Positions 7,038 to 14,471 of a stretch of DNA of 36,123 bases are shown here, piece by piece (position 1 is the first letter of the stretch; every line of letters begins with the position of its first letter). Position numbers and translations under genes: made by a program. The stretch is from Bryobacterales bacterium (lineage in GTDB: Bacteria; Acidobacteriota; Terriglobia; Bryobacterales; Bryobacteraceae). The DNA is taken from NCBI GenBank assembly GCA_003157745.1, contig PMKM01000234.1:1-36123 (forward strand). Reading direction: 5' to 3'. The notes beneath the pieces were generated by a model. It was given only the letters and a program-made list of their open reading frames with translations. It was not told where the DNA came from and ran no database searches.

Positions 7038-7793
7038 CTAATTCTTGATCGTCACGCCGCCGAACACCGCCCCGCCCTTCACGATCAGCCGCTTGGGATT
7101 CGGAATCAGCCGCCGGTCCGGATGCTGCGTATTGTCCGCGAAGCCACCGAAGGCGCCCGAACCTTTCACTTCCACTTCCCACGTCGTCGGGACTTTGATC
7201 TCCGCCCCGCCGAACACCGCGTCCACCTTGATCACGGCGTAATCGTGAAGTATCGTGGCGCCGCGCAGATCGATCTCGAAACCGCCGAAGACGCACTCCA
7301 CCTTGCCGCCCTGAAAATCGGGATCGTTGATCACCCGTTTGCCTCCGCCAAACACCGCGGATTCGCGCAGCGGCCCGCTCCGCCAGTTCACCCGACTGGC
7401 CATGCCGCCCGGCTGGTTCCACTTGCCCGTCCAACTGGCGCCCGGCCCGCTCAGCCGGTCGGTAATCATCAACACGCCCACCGCAATCAGGATCAGCGGC
7501 CACAAATCGCCCCACCCCATATGCGGAATGCCCAGGTTTCCCATCAGCAGAATGCCGCCGACGCCAATCAGTACCGCGCCCACCACCTTGTCCCTCGTCT
7601 CCGGCTGGTCCACCACTTTGAAAATCCCCCAGGCGATCAGCGCCACCGGCCAGTAGACGAAGATGTCGTGGATCCGTATGATTTGCAGGTTGTTCAGAAA
7701 GAAGATGGCCCCTACCGCGATCAGCACCAGGGCCGGAATCCATTGCGCTGGCAGCCCGTCGCGTGGCTCGGGTTGATTCGGTTGCGGTGTCAT
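7038..7793 (-). CDS. LiaF-like membrane protein
   Basis: A 251-residue protein. The N-terminal ~115 residues contain about four hydrophobic segments of the LiaI/LiaF-type transmembrane region (WIPALVLIAVGAIFFLNNL, IFVYWPVALIAWGIFKVV, VVGAVLIGVGGILLMGNL, LWPLILIAVGVLMITDRL). The C-terminal ~110 residues form a repeated FGG beta structure (AVFGGGKRVI, CVFGGFEIDLRG, AVFGGAEIKVP, AFGGFADN, AVFGGVTIKN), the usual LiaF-type C-terminal domain. LiaF family members can restrain a neighbouring histidine kinase (family knowledge), and here the next gene is such a kinase. The ATG at 7793 overlaps the stop of the upstream gene by 4 nt (ATGA). Confidence 0.87.
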   Translation of the reverse strand: MTPQPNQPEPRDGLPAQWIPALVLIAVGAIFFLNNLQIIRIHDIFVYWPVALIAWGIFKVVDQPETRDKVVGAVLIGVGGILLMGNLGIPHMGWGDLWPLILIAVGVLMITDRLSGPGASWTGKWNQPGGMASRVNWRSGPLRESAVFGGGKRVINDPDFQGGKVECVFGGFEIDLRGATILHDYAVIKVDAVFGGAEIKVPTTWEVEVKGSGAFGGFADNTQHPDRRLIPNPKRLIVKGGAVFGGVTIKN

Positions 7794-8041
7794 GATCTCT
7801 CCCCCTCCGTCTTCACCAGCCGCTCCACCAGCATCGCTACGCCCACCGCGATCAGGATCGCCGGCCAGTAAGCGAACGCAATATGCACCGCATCCGGCCA
7901 GTAGGCGACGATGTCGCGTATACGGATGATGTCGAAGTTGTGCAACAGAAAGATGGTCCCTACGGCGATCGGCACCAGGGCCGGAATCCACCGGGCATTC
8001 TTGCCTCGCTGAGGCTCCTGCCGGTTGTCTTGTGCTGTCAT
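7790..8041 (-). CDS. Small LiaI-like membrane protein
   Basis: An 83-residue protein with two hydrophobic segments (WIPALVPIAVGTIFLLHNF and FAYWPAILIAVGVAMLVERL). Its first 40 residues closely resemble those of the adjacent LiaF-like protein, including KNARWIPALVPIAVG versus PAQWIPALVLIAVG and IIRIRDIVAYWP versus IIRIHDIFVYWP, so the two arose by duplication of the transmembrane module. It is the first gene of a three-gene operon with the LiaF-like protein and the LytS-type kinase. Probable role (inference): a membrane partner or sensor of envelope state for the kinase. Confidence 0.8.
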   Translation of the reverse strand: MTAQDNRQEPQRGKNARWIPALVPIAVGTIFLLHNFDIIRIRDIVAYWPDAVHIAFAYWPAILIAVGVAMLVERLVKTEGERS

Positions 8042-8084
8042 GGTCTCAGCTTACGGCGCGGCTCCGCGTGGCGCACCACCCAAT

Positions 8085-8116
8085 CGGCGAATGCCGCCTC
8101 TCCACCGGCGAATGCC
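8085..8116 (-). promoter_or_regulatory. Two exact 11-bp direct repeats, 21-bp period
   Basis: CGGCGAATGCC occurs at 8085-8095 and again at 8106-8116, separated by 10 bp so that the period is 21 bp, two helical turns. They lie 44-75 bp upstream of the LiaI-like gene. LytTR-type response regulators bind direct repeats with this kind of spacing, and the operon encodes a LytS-type kinase; the link is inferred. Confidence 0.5.
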
Positions 8117-8287
8117 CCCGTCCGCGCGGCCGATGCCCGCCTGAAACGGATTGGCCGCCGGCGCCACTATCTTGCATATCGCCGTCGCACGGTTTCCCTC
8201 GCGTCGTGGCGCAATTGTGCCTCAGACCGGCCGGCGGCTAACGGCAATTGAATTGCTAGGTCGATACGCAGAGAGAGGTGGACGACA

Positions 8288-8374
8288 ATGTTGGTGGCAG
8301 CCGGACTCGGAGTTTTGGTAGTGATTTGCTTGCTTATGGCGATGATGGAAACCCCGCCCCACGTGGGCAGATAG
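8288..8374 (+). CDS. Possible 28-residue membrane peptide
   Basis: An ATG at 8288 follows a purine-rich stretch AGAGAGG by about 9 nt and opens 28 codons to a TAG at 8372. The peptide starts MLVAAGLGVLVVICLLMAMM and ends with a short polar tail (ETPPHVGR), a single transmembrane segment. This is either a genuine small membrane protein or a chance frame; no homologue comes to mind, and a promoter is not clear. Confidence 0.35.
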   Translation: MLVAAGLGVLVVICLLMAMMETPPHVGR

Positions 8375-8503
8375 TATACGCCAGGGTCAACTTGACACAC
8401 TGTGTGGGGCGCTGCGGACCGGCCGGCAAGTTGGGCTGGTCCCCGGCTCGAAAGTGCGCCAGGTTTTCGACCCATCCCCGTGGCGCTCGCGCGCGCTCCC
8501 TTG

Positions 8504-9901
8504 TTATCTTTCGGAAACTGCAGTCGCCGGCCCGGCCCCTGCGCCGCGTGTTCCGATCATCAACCCCGCCGGCCCCGGCAACCGCACGCGCCGTATGCCA
8601 GTGAACCCTGCCGCCCGCATCCATTCCGCGTATTCCGGTTCGCTATAGCTGGCGCCGGCCCCTGTGCCAACCAGCATATTCAGCGAAAACAGCGCGGCCG
8701 ATTGCGGCCCGCATTTGTCCGGATCGAGAAGAAAATCCTGAATCACCAGCCGCCCGCCCGGCTCGAGCGCGTCGTGGCAGCGCCCGATCAGGCGCGCGTT
8801 TTCCTTCTCGTCCAGCATGTGGCAAACCGCCGACACTAGCACTAGGTCGTACCCTTCGCCCAGGTGAACCGTGCGCAAATCGCCCACCCGTGTGTGGACG
8901 CGCGGCGCCACGCCCGCCTGCTCGATGTACCGCTGCGCCAGCGGCGCCACCGTCGCCAGGTCCAGAATGTACGCCTGCAGTTTCGGATTCGCCGCCGCGA
9001 AGGCGATCGAATACGCTCCCGATCCGCCCCCCACATCGAGCATCCGCCGCACCCCTTCCGCCCCCACCGCCGCCACCAGCGGCGCCGCCCGATCGCTCGC
9101 GTTCTGGTGCATGGCGGCAATGAATGCCTGCGTCCACTCGCTCGGCCGCGCCGCCATTTCCGGGTGAATCGCGCTTGTGCCCGTCCGCACGCATTCGGTC
9201 AGCGTCGACCATGTCTTCCACAGCCCCACCGTGTGCAGCAAACCCGGCCGCGCATTGTGCGGCGAGCCGGCCGTGAAATACCGTGCCGCCACCGGCGCGT
9301 TGTAAAACACTCCGTAGCGCTTCACCACCAGTTCGAGCGATGTCAGCGCGTGCAGCAGCATCTCCGTCGCCCGCGCATCCGTGTGCATGCGCCCCGCGAT
9401 CTCGGCCGCCACCCCGCCCTCGCCAATCGCCGTGAACAGGTCCAGTTCGAGCGCCGTCAATATGGCGCGGCTTTGCCGGAAGCCGCGTATGCGCTCGTCC
9501 AGGTCTTCCGGCAGCGCGCTGCTGGCTTCTCTCGCCCGCATCGCCGCCAGCCGCTCCTCGCGGTTCGCCGCCATCTCGGCGCGAAACTCGTCCACGTGCC
9601 GCCGCACCAGCCGCTCCACCGGCCGCCCGTTCCGGAAGTGCTCTTCCACCACTTCCGCCGCGTCCTCCGGCGTCACCCCGCGGTACCAGGTTCCTTCCGG
9701 ATAGACCACCACGTTGGGCCCGCTTTCGCAGAGCCCCAGCGATCCGCACGCCGTCACTTGCACCTGGTTTTCCAACCCCCGCGCCGCCACCTCCCGCCGC
9801 AATGCCTCGATCACCGCCAGCCCGCCGCGCGCTCCGCAACAAGGCGCGCCCTCCGCCTTTCGCTGGTCGCAAACGAATACGTGATAACGAAAGGGCTGCA
9901 T
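8504..9901 (-). CDS. [2Fe-2S] thioredoxin-like ferredoxin fused to a SAM methyltransferase
   Basis: A 465-residue two-part protein. Residues 1-95 look like a thioredoxin-like (Shethna-type) [2Fe-2S] ferredoxin: Cys11, Cys21/Cys22, Cys52 and Cys58, with the typical LCESGPNVVVYPEGTWY after the last cysteine. A charged linker (about 96-140) follows, then an O-methyltransferase of the plant/acetylserotonin type: a dimerisation helical domain (about 140-240) and a Rossmann domain with the SAM motif LDVGGGSG at 288-295, DL after strand 2, and SAVCHMLDEKENARLI. The ATG at 9901 is chosen because GGAGGG precedes it by 6 nt; a TTG at 9919 is less likely. Substrate unknown. The iron-sulphur domain could make methylation redox-dependent or deliver electrons (inference). 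Confidence 0.85.
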   Translation of the reverse strand: MQPFRYHVFVCDQRKAEGAPCCGARGGLAVIEALRREVAARGLENQVQVTACGSLGLCESGPNVVVYPEGTWYRGVTPEDAAEVVEEHFRNGRPVERLVRRHVDEFRAEMAANREERLAAMRAREASSALPEDLDERIRGFRQSRAILTALELDLFTAIGEGGVAAEIAGRMHTDARATEMLLHALTSLELVVKRYGVFYNAPVAARYFTAGSPHNARPGLLHTVGLWKTWSTLTECVRTGTSAIHPEMAARPSEWTQAFIAAMHQNASDRAAPLVAAVGAEGVRRMLDVGGGSGAYSIAFAAANPKLQAYILDLATVAPLAQRYIEQAGVAPRVHTRVGDLRTVHLGEGYDLVLVSAVCHMLDEKENARLIGRCHDALEPGGRLVIQDFLLDPDKCGPQSAALFSLNMLVGTGAGASYSEPEYAEWMRAAGFTGIRRVRLPGPAGLMIGTRGAGAGPATAVSER

Positions 9902-10000
9902 GCCCATCCCTCCGTTCAAGAGCTTATCAAAGCGCGCTGCCAGAATCGCGCCCCGCCCCGCCCGCGCATTCGCAAGATGTCCTTCTTCCAGCCGGCTGCT

Positions 10001-10599
<599 letters not shown>

Positions 10600-10601
10600 T
10601 C

Positions 10602-10607
10602 ATTCTA
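10602..10607 (-). promoter_or_regulatory. -10 box of the DUF433-DUF5615 pair (leaderless)
   Basis: TAGAAT on the - strand, separated from the ATG by GAGGC only (5 nt). A -35 with normal spacing is not obvious. The same TANNNT-GAGGC-ATG arrangement is found before the O-antigen ligase-like gene. Confidence 0.45.
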
Positions 10608-10661
10608 CCTCGCGCCGTTCAGCGGCTCGGCAAGCGTCCTGTAGCCGCCCCGCTCCCCCCA

Positions 10662-10683
10662 TTACGTTCCCGTTACATCCCCG
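10662..10683 (+). promoter_or_regulatory. Tandem 11-bp repeats upstream of ppx
   Basis: TTACGTTCCCG and TTACATCCCCG abut head to tail and match at 9 of 11 positions. The 11-bp period is that of PhoB-type half-sites, and the downstream gene is a polyphosphate phosphatase; the base sequence differs from the E. coli Pho box, so regulation by a PhoB-like protein is inference. Confidence 0.35.
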
Positions 10684-10731
10684 AAAAATCCGATTCCCAA
10701 TCCGCCGCGCCGTCGATTAAATTGAAGGTAC

Positions 10732-12261
10732 GTGCCCCGCTACGCAGCCATTGACATCGGCAGCAACTCGATCCGCATGGAAGCGGCCGAGGTTTCCGCC
10801 GGCCAGCCGCCCCGCGTGCTTGCCTCCGATCGCGAAGTCACCCGCCTGGGGGAAAGCGTCTTTCGCAACGGCGCGGTGAGTGAGGAGGCGATCCAGGCCA
10901 CCTGCGCCGTGCTGGCCCGCATGGCCGCGCTCCATCGCAAACTCGAAGTGGTCGGCGTGCGCGCCGTCGCCACCAGCGCCGTCCGCGATATGCGCAATCA
11001 GCGTGAGTTCCTCGGTCGCGCTTCCGAGGCCGTCGGCGCCCACGTCGAAATCATCTCCGGCCGCGAGGAGGCCCGCCTGATTCACCTGGGCGTCGAGAGC
11101 GTCTGGCCGCAGGGCGGGCGCCGTACGCTCATCTGCGATATCGGCGGCGGCAGCGCCGAGATCGTCGCCAGCCAGGATGGCGCCCTCCACATGGCGTTTT
11201 CGAAACCGCTCGGCGCCGTACGCCTGCATGAGATCTTTCTCAAGGACGATCCGCCGTCGCCCCGACAATTGCACCAGATGCAGGAGTTCATCGAGGACAA
11301 GCTCTCGAGCGTCGTCCGCCGCCTCGGCCAAAGCAAGTGGGACCGCGCTATCGGTACCTCGGCCACCGCATCGGCCGTCGCCGCCGCCGTGGCGCGCCTG
11401 CCGCGTTCGCGCCGCGACGAAATCGACCGCCTGCGCGTTTCGACGGCCCAGGTCCGCAAGCTCTATTGGAAGCTCGCCGGCTTGAGCCTCGCCGCCCGCC
11501 GCAAGGTCACCGGCATCGGCCCGCGCCGCGCCGAAATCATCGTGCCCGGTATCGCCGTCCTGCTCGCCTTCCTCGAACGCTTCCGCCTGCCCTCGGTCTA
11601 TTACTCGCGCGCCGGAGTCCGCGACGGTTTAATCGCCGACCTCGCCGCGCGCAATGTCGGCGCCGAGCTTTCCCGCCTCACCCGCGAGCAGCGCCGCGAG
11701 GTCGAGGACATGGGCCATCGCTACGGTGTTTCCTTGCCGCACGCCCGCGCCGTCTCCCACATCGCCGGCCTCCTCTTCACCGCGCTCCACCCGCTGCATC
11801 GCCTCCCGCCCGCCGCCGGCAGATTGCTCGAAGCCGCCGCCCACCTGATCGACGTCGGCCACTTTATTTCCAGTTCCAGCCATCACAAGCATTCCTATTA
11901 TGTGGTGGCTAACTCCGACATGCCCGGCTTCACCGAGCGCGAACGCATGCTGGTCGCCGCCCTCTGCCGCTATCACCGCAAAGCCCTGCCCAGCACCATG
12001 CACACCGCGTTTCAATCCCTCGATCCCGAAGACAAGCGCGCCCTCACCGTTCTTATTCCGCTCTTACGCCTGGCCGATAACATGGTGCGCGGTCCCGAGC
12101 AGCGCATCCAGTCACTCGACTGCCGCGTGCAGAACGGTGAGGTCATCCTGCTGGTTCACTCGACCGGCGATATCGACCTCGAACAGTGGGGCGCCGAACG
12201 CGCCGCCGGCGCATTCCATCAAGTCTTTAACCGAACCCTGTCTCTAGTCCGCGCCCGCTGA
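10732..12261 (+). CDS. ppx: Ppx/GppA-family phosphatase (exopolyphosphatase)
   Basis: A 509-residue cytoplasmic enzyme that removes terminal phosphate from polyphosphate and/or converts pppGpp to ppGpp. The actin-like ASKHA fold is shown by the phosphate loop AAIDIGSNSIRMEAAEV at the N terminus, ATSAVRD near residue 85, and the second loop CDIGGGSAEIV near residue 140. The C-terminal ~190 residues carry an HD-type helical domain (HLIDVGHFISSSSHHKHSYY, CRYHRK), as in full-length Ppx. The start is GTG with a weak AAGG upstream. It stands alone, convergent with the EPS operon. Which of the two activities dominates cannot be read from the sequence. Confidence 0.9.
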   Translation: MPRYAAIDIGSNSIRMEAAEVSAGQPPRVLASDREVTRLGESVFRNGAVSEEAIQATCAVLARMAALHRKLEVVGVRAVATSAVRDMRNQREFLGRASEAVGAHVEIISGREEARLIHLGVESVWPQGGRRTLICDIGGGSAEIVASQDGALHMAFSKPLGAVRLHEIFLKDDPPSPRQLHQMQEFIEDKLSSVVRRLGQSKWDRAIGTSATASAVAAAVARLPRSRRDEIDRLRVSTAQVRKLYWKLAGLSLAARRKVTGIGPRRAEIIVPGIAVLLAFLERFRLPSVYYSRAGVRDGLIADLAARNVGAELSRLTREQRREVEDMGHRYGVSLPHARAVSHIAGLLFTALHPLHRLPPAAGRLLEAAAHLIDVGHFISSSSHHKHSYYVVANSDMPGFTERERMLVAALCRYHRKALPSTMHTAFQSLDPEDKRALTVLIPLLRLADNMVRGPEQRIQSLDCRVQNGEVILLVHSTGDIDLEQWGAERAAGAFHQVFNRTLSLVRAR

Positions 12262-12268
12262 TTCTTGG

Positions 12269-12456
12269 GTGGGGCACGCTTTAGCCTGCCAACCCGGGCG
12301 TAGCCCGGCCACTCGCGCCGCACTTAAACCACTTACTAACTCTTCAATTCGTTACTGTACCCATAAGACATGCCTCCGGCCGCTGCCATCCACATCGGAT
12401 ACTCTGACTGCGACCGGAGCGGCGACGCGGGTCTACCCGCGCCAAAGCGTGCCGCG
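12269..12456. repeat. Pair of inverted REP-like hairpins
   Basis: Left unit 12269-12308: GGCACGC-TTTA-GCCTGCC (arms 6/7) followed by CCGGGC-GTA-GCCCGG. Right unit, in reverse orientation at about 12425-12456: GCGGCACGCTTTGG followed by CGCGGGT-AG-ACCCGCG. The units share GGCACGCTTT and the double-hairpin plan and flank about 115 bp of unrelated sequence without a gene. They fill the space between convergent genes and may also end transcription from both sides. Confidence 0.55.
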
Positions 12457-12461
12457 CTGGC

Positions 12462-14417
12462 TTAGTGCGCGCTCACTGAGACGGCGCGTTGAGCCCGCGG
12501 CTCGATCACACGCTTCAACAGGTGCGTGCCCGGGCTGTAATCGATCACGATCTCTTTGAGCGCAACCACTAACCGGCCGGCGTCGCGGCTCTCGCAAGTC
12601 TCCCGCAGGTAATCGATCCACTCGACCATACCGCCCTCCGGCATCCCGTTGCCAACGAAAATGCGGATCTTCTCGTGAGCCGTCGGTGCCGTGTCTTCGA
12701 GCATCGTGCTCAGTTCCTCATATAGCTTCTCGCCGGGGCGCATGCCGGTGAATTCCACCTTGATATCTTCCTCCGGTTTCAACCCGGAGAGCAGAATCAG
12801 GTTCCTGGCTAAGTCGACGATCTTAACCGGTTCGCCCATGTCCAGAACGCAGATCTGTCCACCCTCTCCGATGACTGCCGCTTGCAGCACTAACTGGCAA
12901 GCTTCGGGAATAGTCATGAAGAACCGGCGCATCTCCGGATGCGTTACCGTCACCGGTCCGCCCGCCGCGATCTGCTTCTTGAAAATCGGGATCACGCTGC
13001 CGTTGGAGCCGAGTACGTTGCCGAAGCGCACGGCAACGTACTTAGTCCGAGAATGGGGACTGACACCATTTTCCGCCCCGGAAAATGGCTGTCTGTCCCC
13101 ATTCTCCTGCAACGCCAGCAGTAATAGCTCTGCGATGCGCTTGGTGGCGCCCATCACATTCGTCGGCCGCACGGCCTTATCGGAAGAGATCATCACGAAG
13201 TCTTCGACTCCGTGCTCGGCGGCAGCCACTGCCAGATTGTAAGTTCCGAAAACGTTGTTCTCGATCGCTTCGAAGATGTGCGCCTCCATGAGAGGCACGT
13301 GCTTATAGGCCGCGGCGTGATAGATAACCGCCGGCGAGTACTGCTGCAGAACCTCGTCCACCCGGACGCGGTTCTGGATACTCCCGATCTCCGGATGAAA
13401 CGGAACCGCGGGAAACGATTGCTGCATCTCGCGATCGATTTCGAACAACGGCGACTCGGCGATCTCAAAGCCCACAATGCCCGCCGGACGGAATCGCGCG
13501 ATCTGCCGGCAGAGTTCGCTCCCGATCGACCCGGCCGCCCCCGTCACCATAACGACCCTGCCTTCGATGCTGGCGCGGATCTGCTCCTGCTCGAGCCGCA
13601 CCGGCTTCCGGCCCAGCAAATCCTCGACGGCCACATCGCGGATCTGCCCCGCCAATCCGCGCTCCTCGATCACATCCCCAAGCCCCGGCACCGTCTTGCA
13701 CTCCACGCCGCACGCGTGGCACTGTTCCAGAATCCTTGTCATCTCGGCGCCGCTCGCCGACGGTATCGCGATTAGTATGATGTCGACGTTATGCCGCGCC
13801 ACCATCGACTCTACCTCGGCACGGCCGCCAAGCACGGGTACGCCATGAATGTGTACGCCCTTCTTGTCCTGCCGGTCGTCCAGAAATCCGCGCACCCGAT
13901 ACAGCAGCTTCGAATTCCGTTGGATCTCGCGAAGCAGAGTGACTCCGGCATCGCCCGCACCATAGATCAGCGCGTTCTTTTCTGGAGCGCCGCCGCCCCG
14001 CTGAAAGGTCGCTTCCGCCGTCATGCGCACGAGCATTCGAATCCCTGCCGTGCCCAGGAAACATATCATCAGGTCCAGCGCGTAGATCGAGCGCGGAAAT
14101 CCGGAGGGCGCGATTACGAGAATCGCAATGCAACTGAGCGCCGATCCGGCGAAGTTACCAACCACGATACGCAACAGGTCGGTTACCGACACATACCGCC
14201 ACCAGCCGCGATCCAGGCCAGCCACGCGAAATACCACGATCTTGACGATCACCCATATCGGCAGCGCGTATAATAGATGGCGCACATAGTGGTGAGGCAG
14301 GCCGAAATCGAATCGCAGCAGAAACGCCGCCACGCCCGAGAGCGCAAACACTCCAATCTGGACGGCCCACACTATGGGCCGATGTGTCCGGCTAAGTCGT
14401 TCCACGAGTTGTCGCAT
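12462..14417 (-). CDS. Membrane-bound NDP-sugar 4,6-dehydratase (PglF/WbpM/CapD-like)
   Basis: A 651-residue protein with four N-terminal transmembrane segments (about 15-135), a CoA-binding-like Rossmann domain (LIYGAGDAGVTLLREI, about 150-240) and a short-chain dehydrogenase domain with TGAAGSIGSEL (about 292-302). The catalytic set is ISSDKA and NVMGATKR, with Met in place of the usual Tyr, the hallmark of WbpM/PglF enzymes that convert UDP-GlcNAc to the 4-keto-6-deoxy sugar. The next genes upstream encode matching aminotransferase and acetyltransferase, so it likely starts N,N'-diacetylbacillosamine synthesis. Residues about 438-457 are an insertion encoded by a palindromic repeat. The ATG at 14417 is chosen; a TTG at 14471 abutting the previous stop is possible. 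Confidence 0.9.
   Translation of the reverse strand: MRQLVERLSRTHRPIVWAVQIGVFALSGVAAFLLRFDFGLPHHYVRHLLYALPIWVIVKIVVFRVAGLDRGWWRYVSVTDLLRIVVGNFAGSALSCIAILVIAPSGFPRSIYALDLMICFLGTAGIRMLVRMTAEATFQRGGGAPEKNALIYGAGDAGVTLLREIQRNSKLLYRVRGFLDDRQDKKGVHIHGVPVLGGRAEVESMVARHNVDIILIAIPSASGAEMTRILEQCHACGVECKTVPGLGDVIEERGLAGQIRDVAVEDLLGRKPVRLEQEQIRASIEGRVVMVTGAAGSIGSELCRQIARFRPAGIVGFEIAESPLFEIDREMQQSFPAVPFHPEIGSIQNRVRVDEVLQQYSPAVIYHAAAYKHVPLMEAHIFEAIENNVFGTYNLAVAAAEHGVEDFVMISSDKAVRPTNVMGATKRIAELLLLALQENGDRQPFSGAENGVSPHSRTKYVAVRFGNVLGSNGSVIPIFKKQIAAGGPVTVTHPEMRRFFMTIPEACQLVLQAAVIGEGGQICVLDMGEPVKIVDLARNLILLSGLKPEEDIKVEFTGMRPGEKLYEELSTMLEDTAPTAHEKIRIFVGNGMPEGGMVEWIDYLRETCESRDAGRLVVALKEIVIDYSPGTHLLKRVIEPRAQRAVSVSAH
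13049..13106. repeat. REP-like palindrome inserted in frame in the dehydratase gene
   Basis: A 58-bp near-perfect hairpin: the arms start GAGAATGGGGAC on either strand and end CCATTTTCC, differ by one mismatch and one bulged base, and enclose a 5-nt loop (GCCCC). It is translated as part of the protein (containing QPFSGAENG) between RIAELLLLAL and TKYVAVRFGN, a place where relatives have only a few residues. Confidence 0.8.
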
Positions 14418-14471
14418 GTTGACCACCAACAAATCCTCAGTTGCGCTGGCGTCGTGCGCCAGGCGCTTCAA

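Larger units (their letters stand above)
8042..8503. other. Intergenic region upstream of the LiaI-like operon
   Basis: These 462 bases hold the 11-bp direct repeats at 8085-8116, a possible 28-codon membrane peptide gene at 8288-8374, and two small palindromes (GTCAA-C-TTGAC at 8386-8396 and CACAC-T-GTGTG at 8396-8406). No RNA gene is apparent. The region separates the start of the leftward LiaI-like operon from the end of the leftward methyltransferase gene. Confidence 0.5.

Noticed and set aside
8373-8397. TTGACA at 8392-8397 and AGTATA at 8373-8378 as a promoter
   Set aside because: TTGACA has no -10 box 16-18 bp downstream on the + strand, and the TATACT on the - strand has no matching -35.
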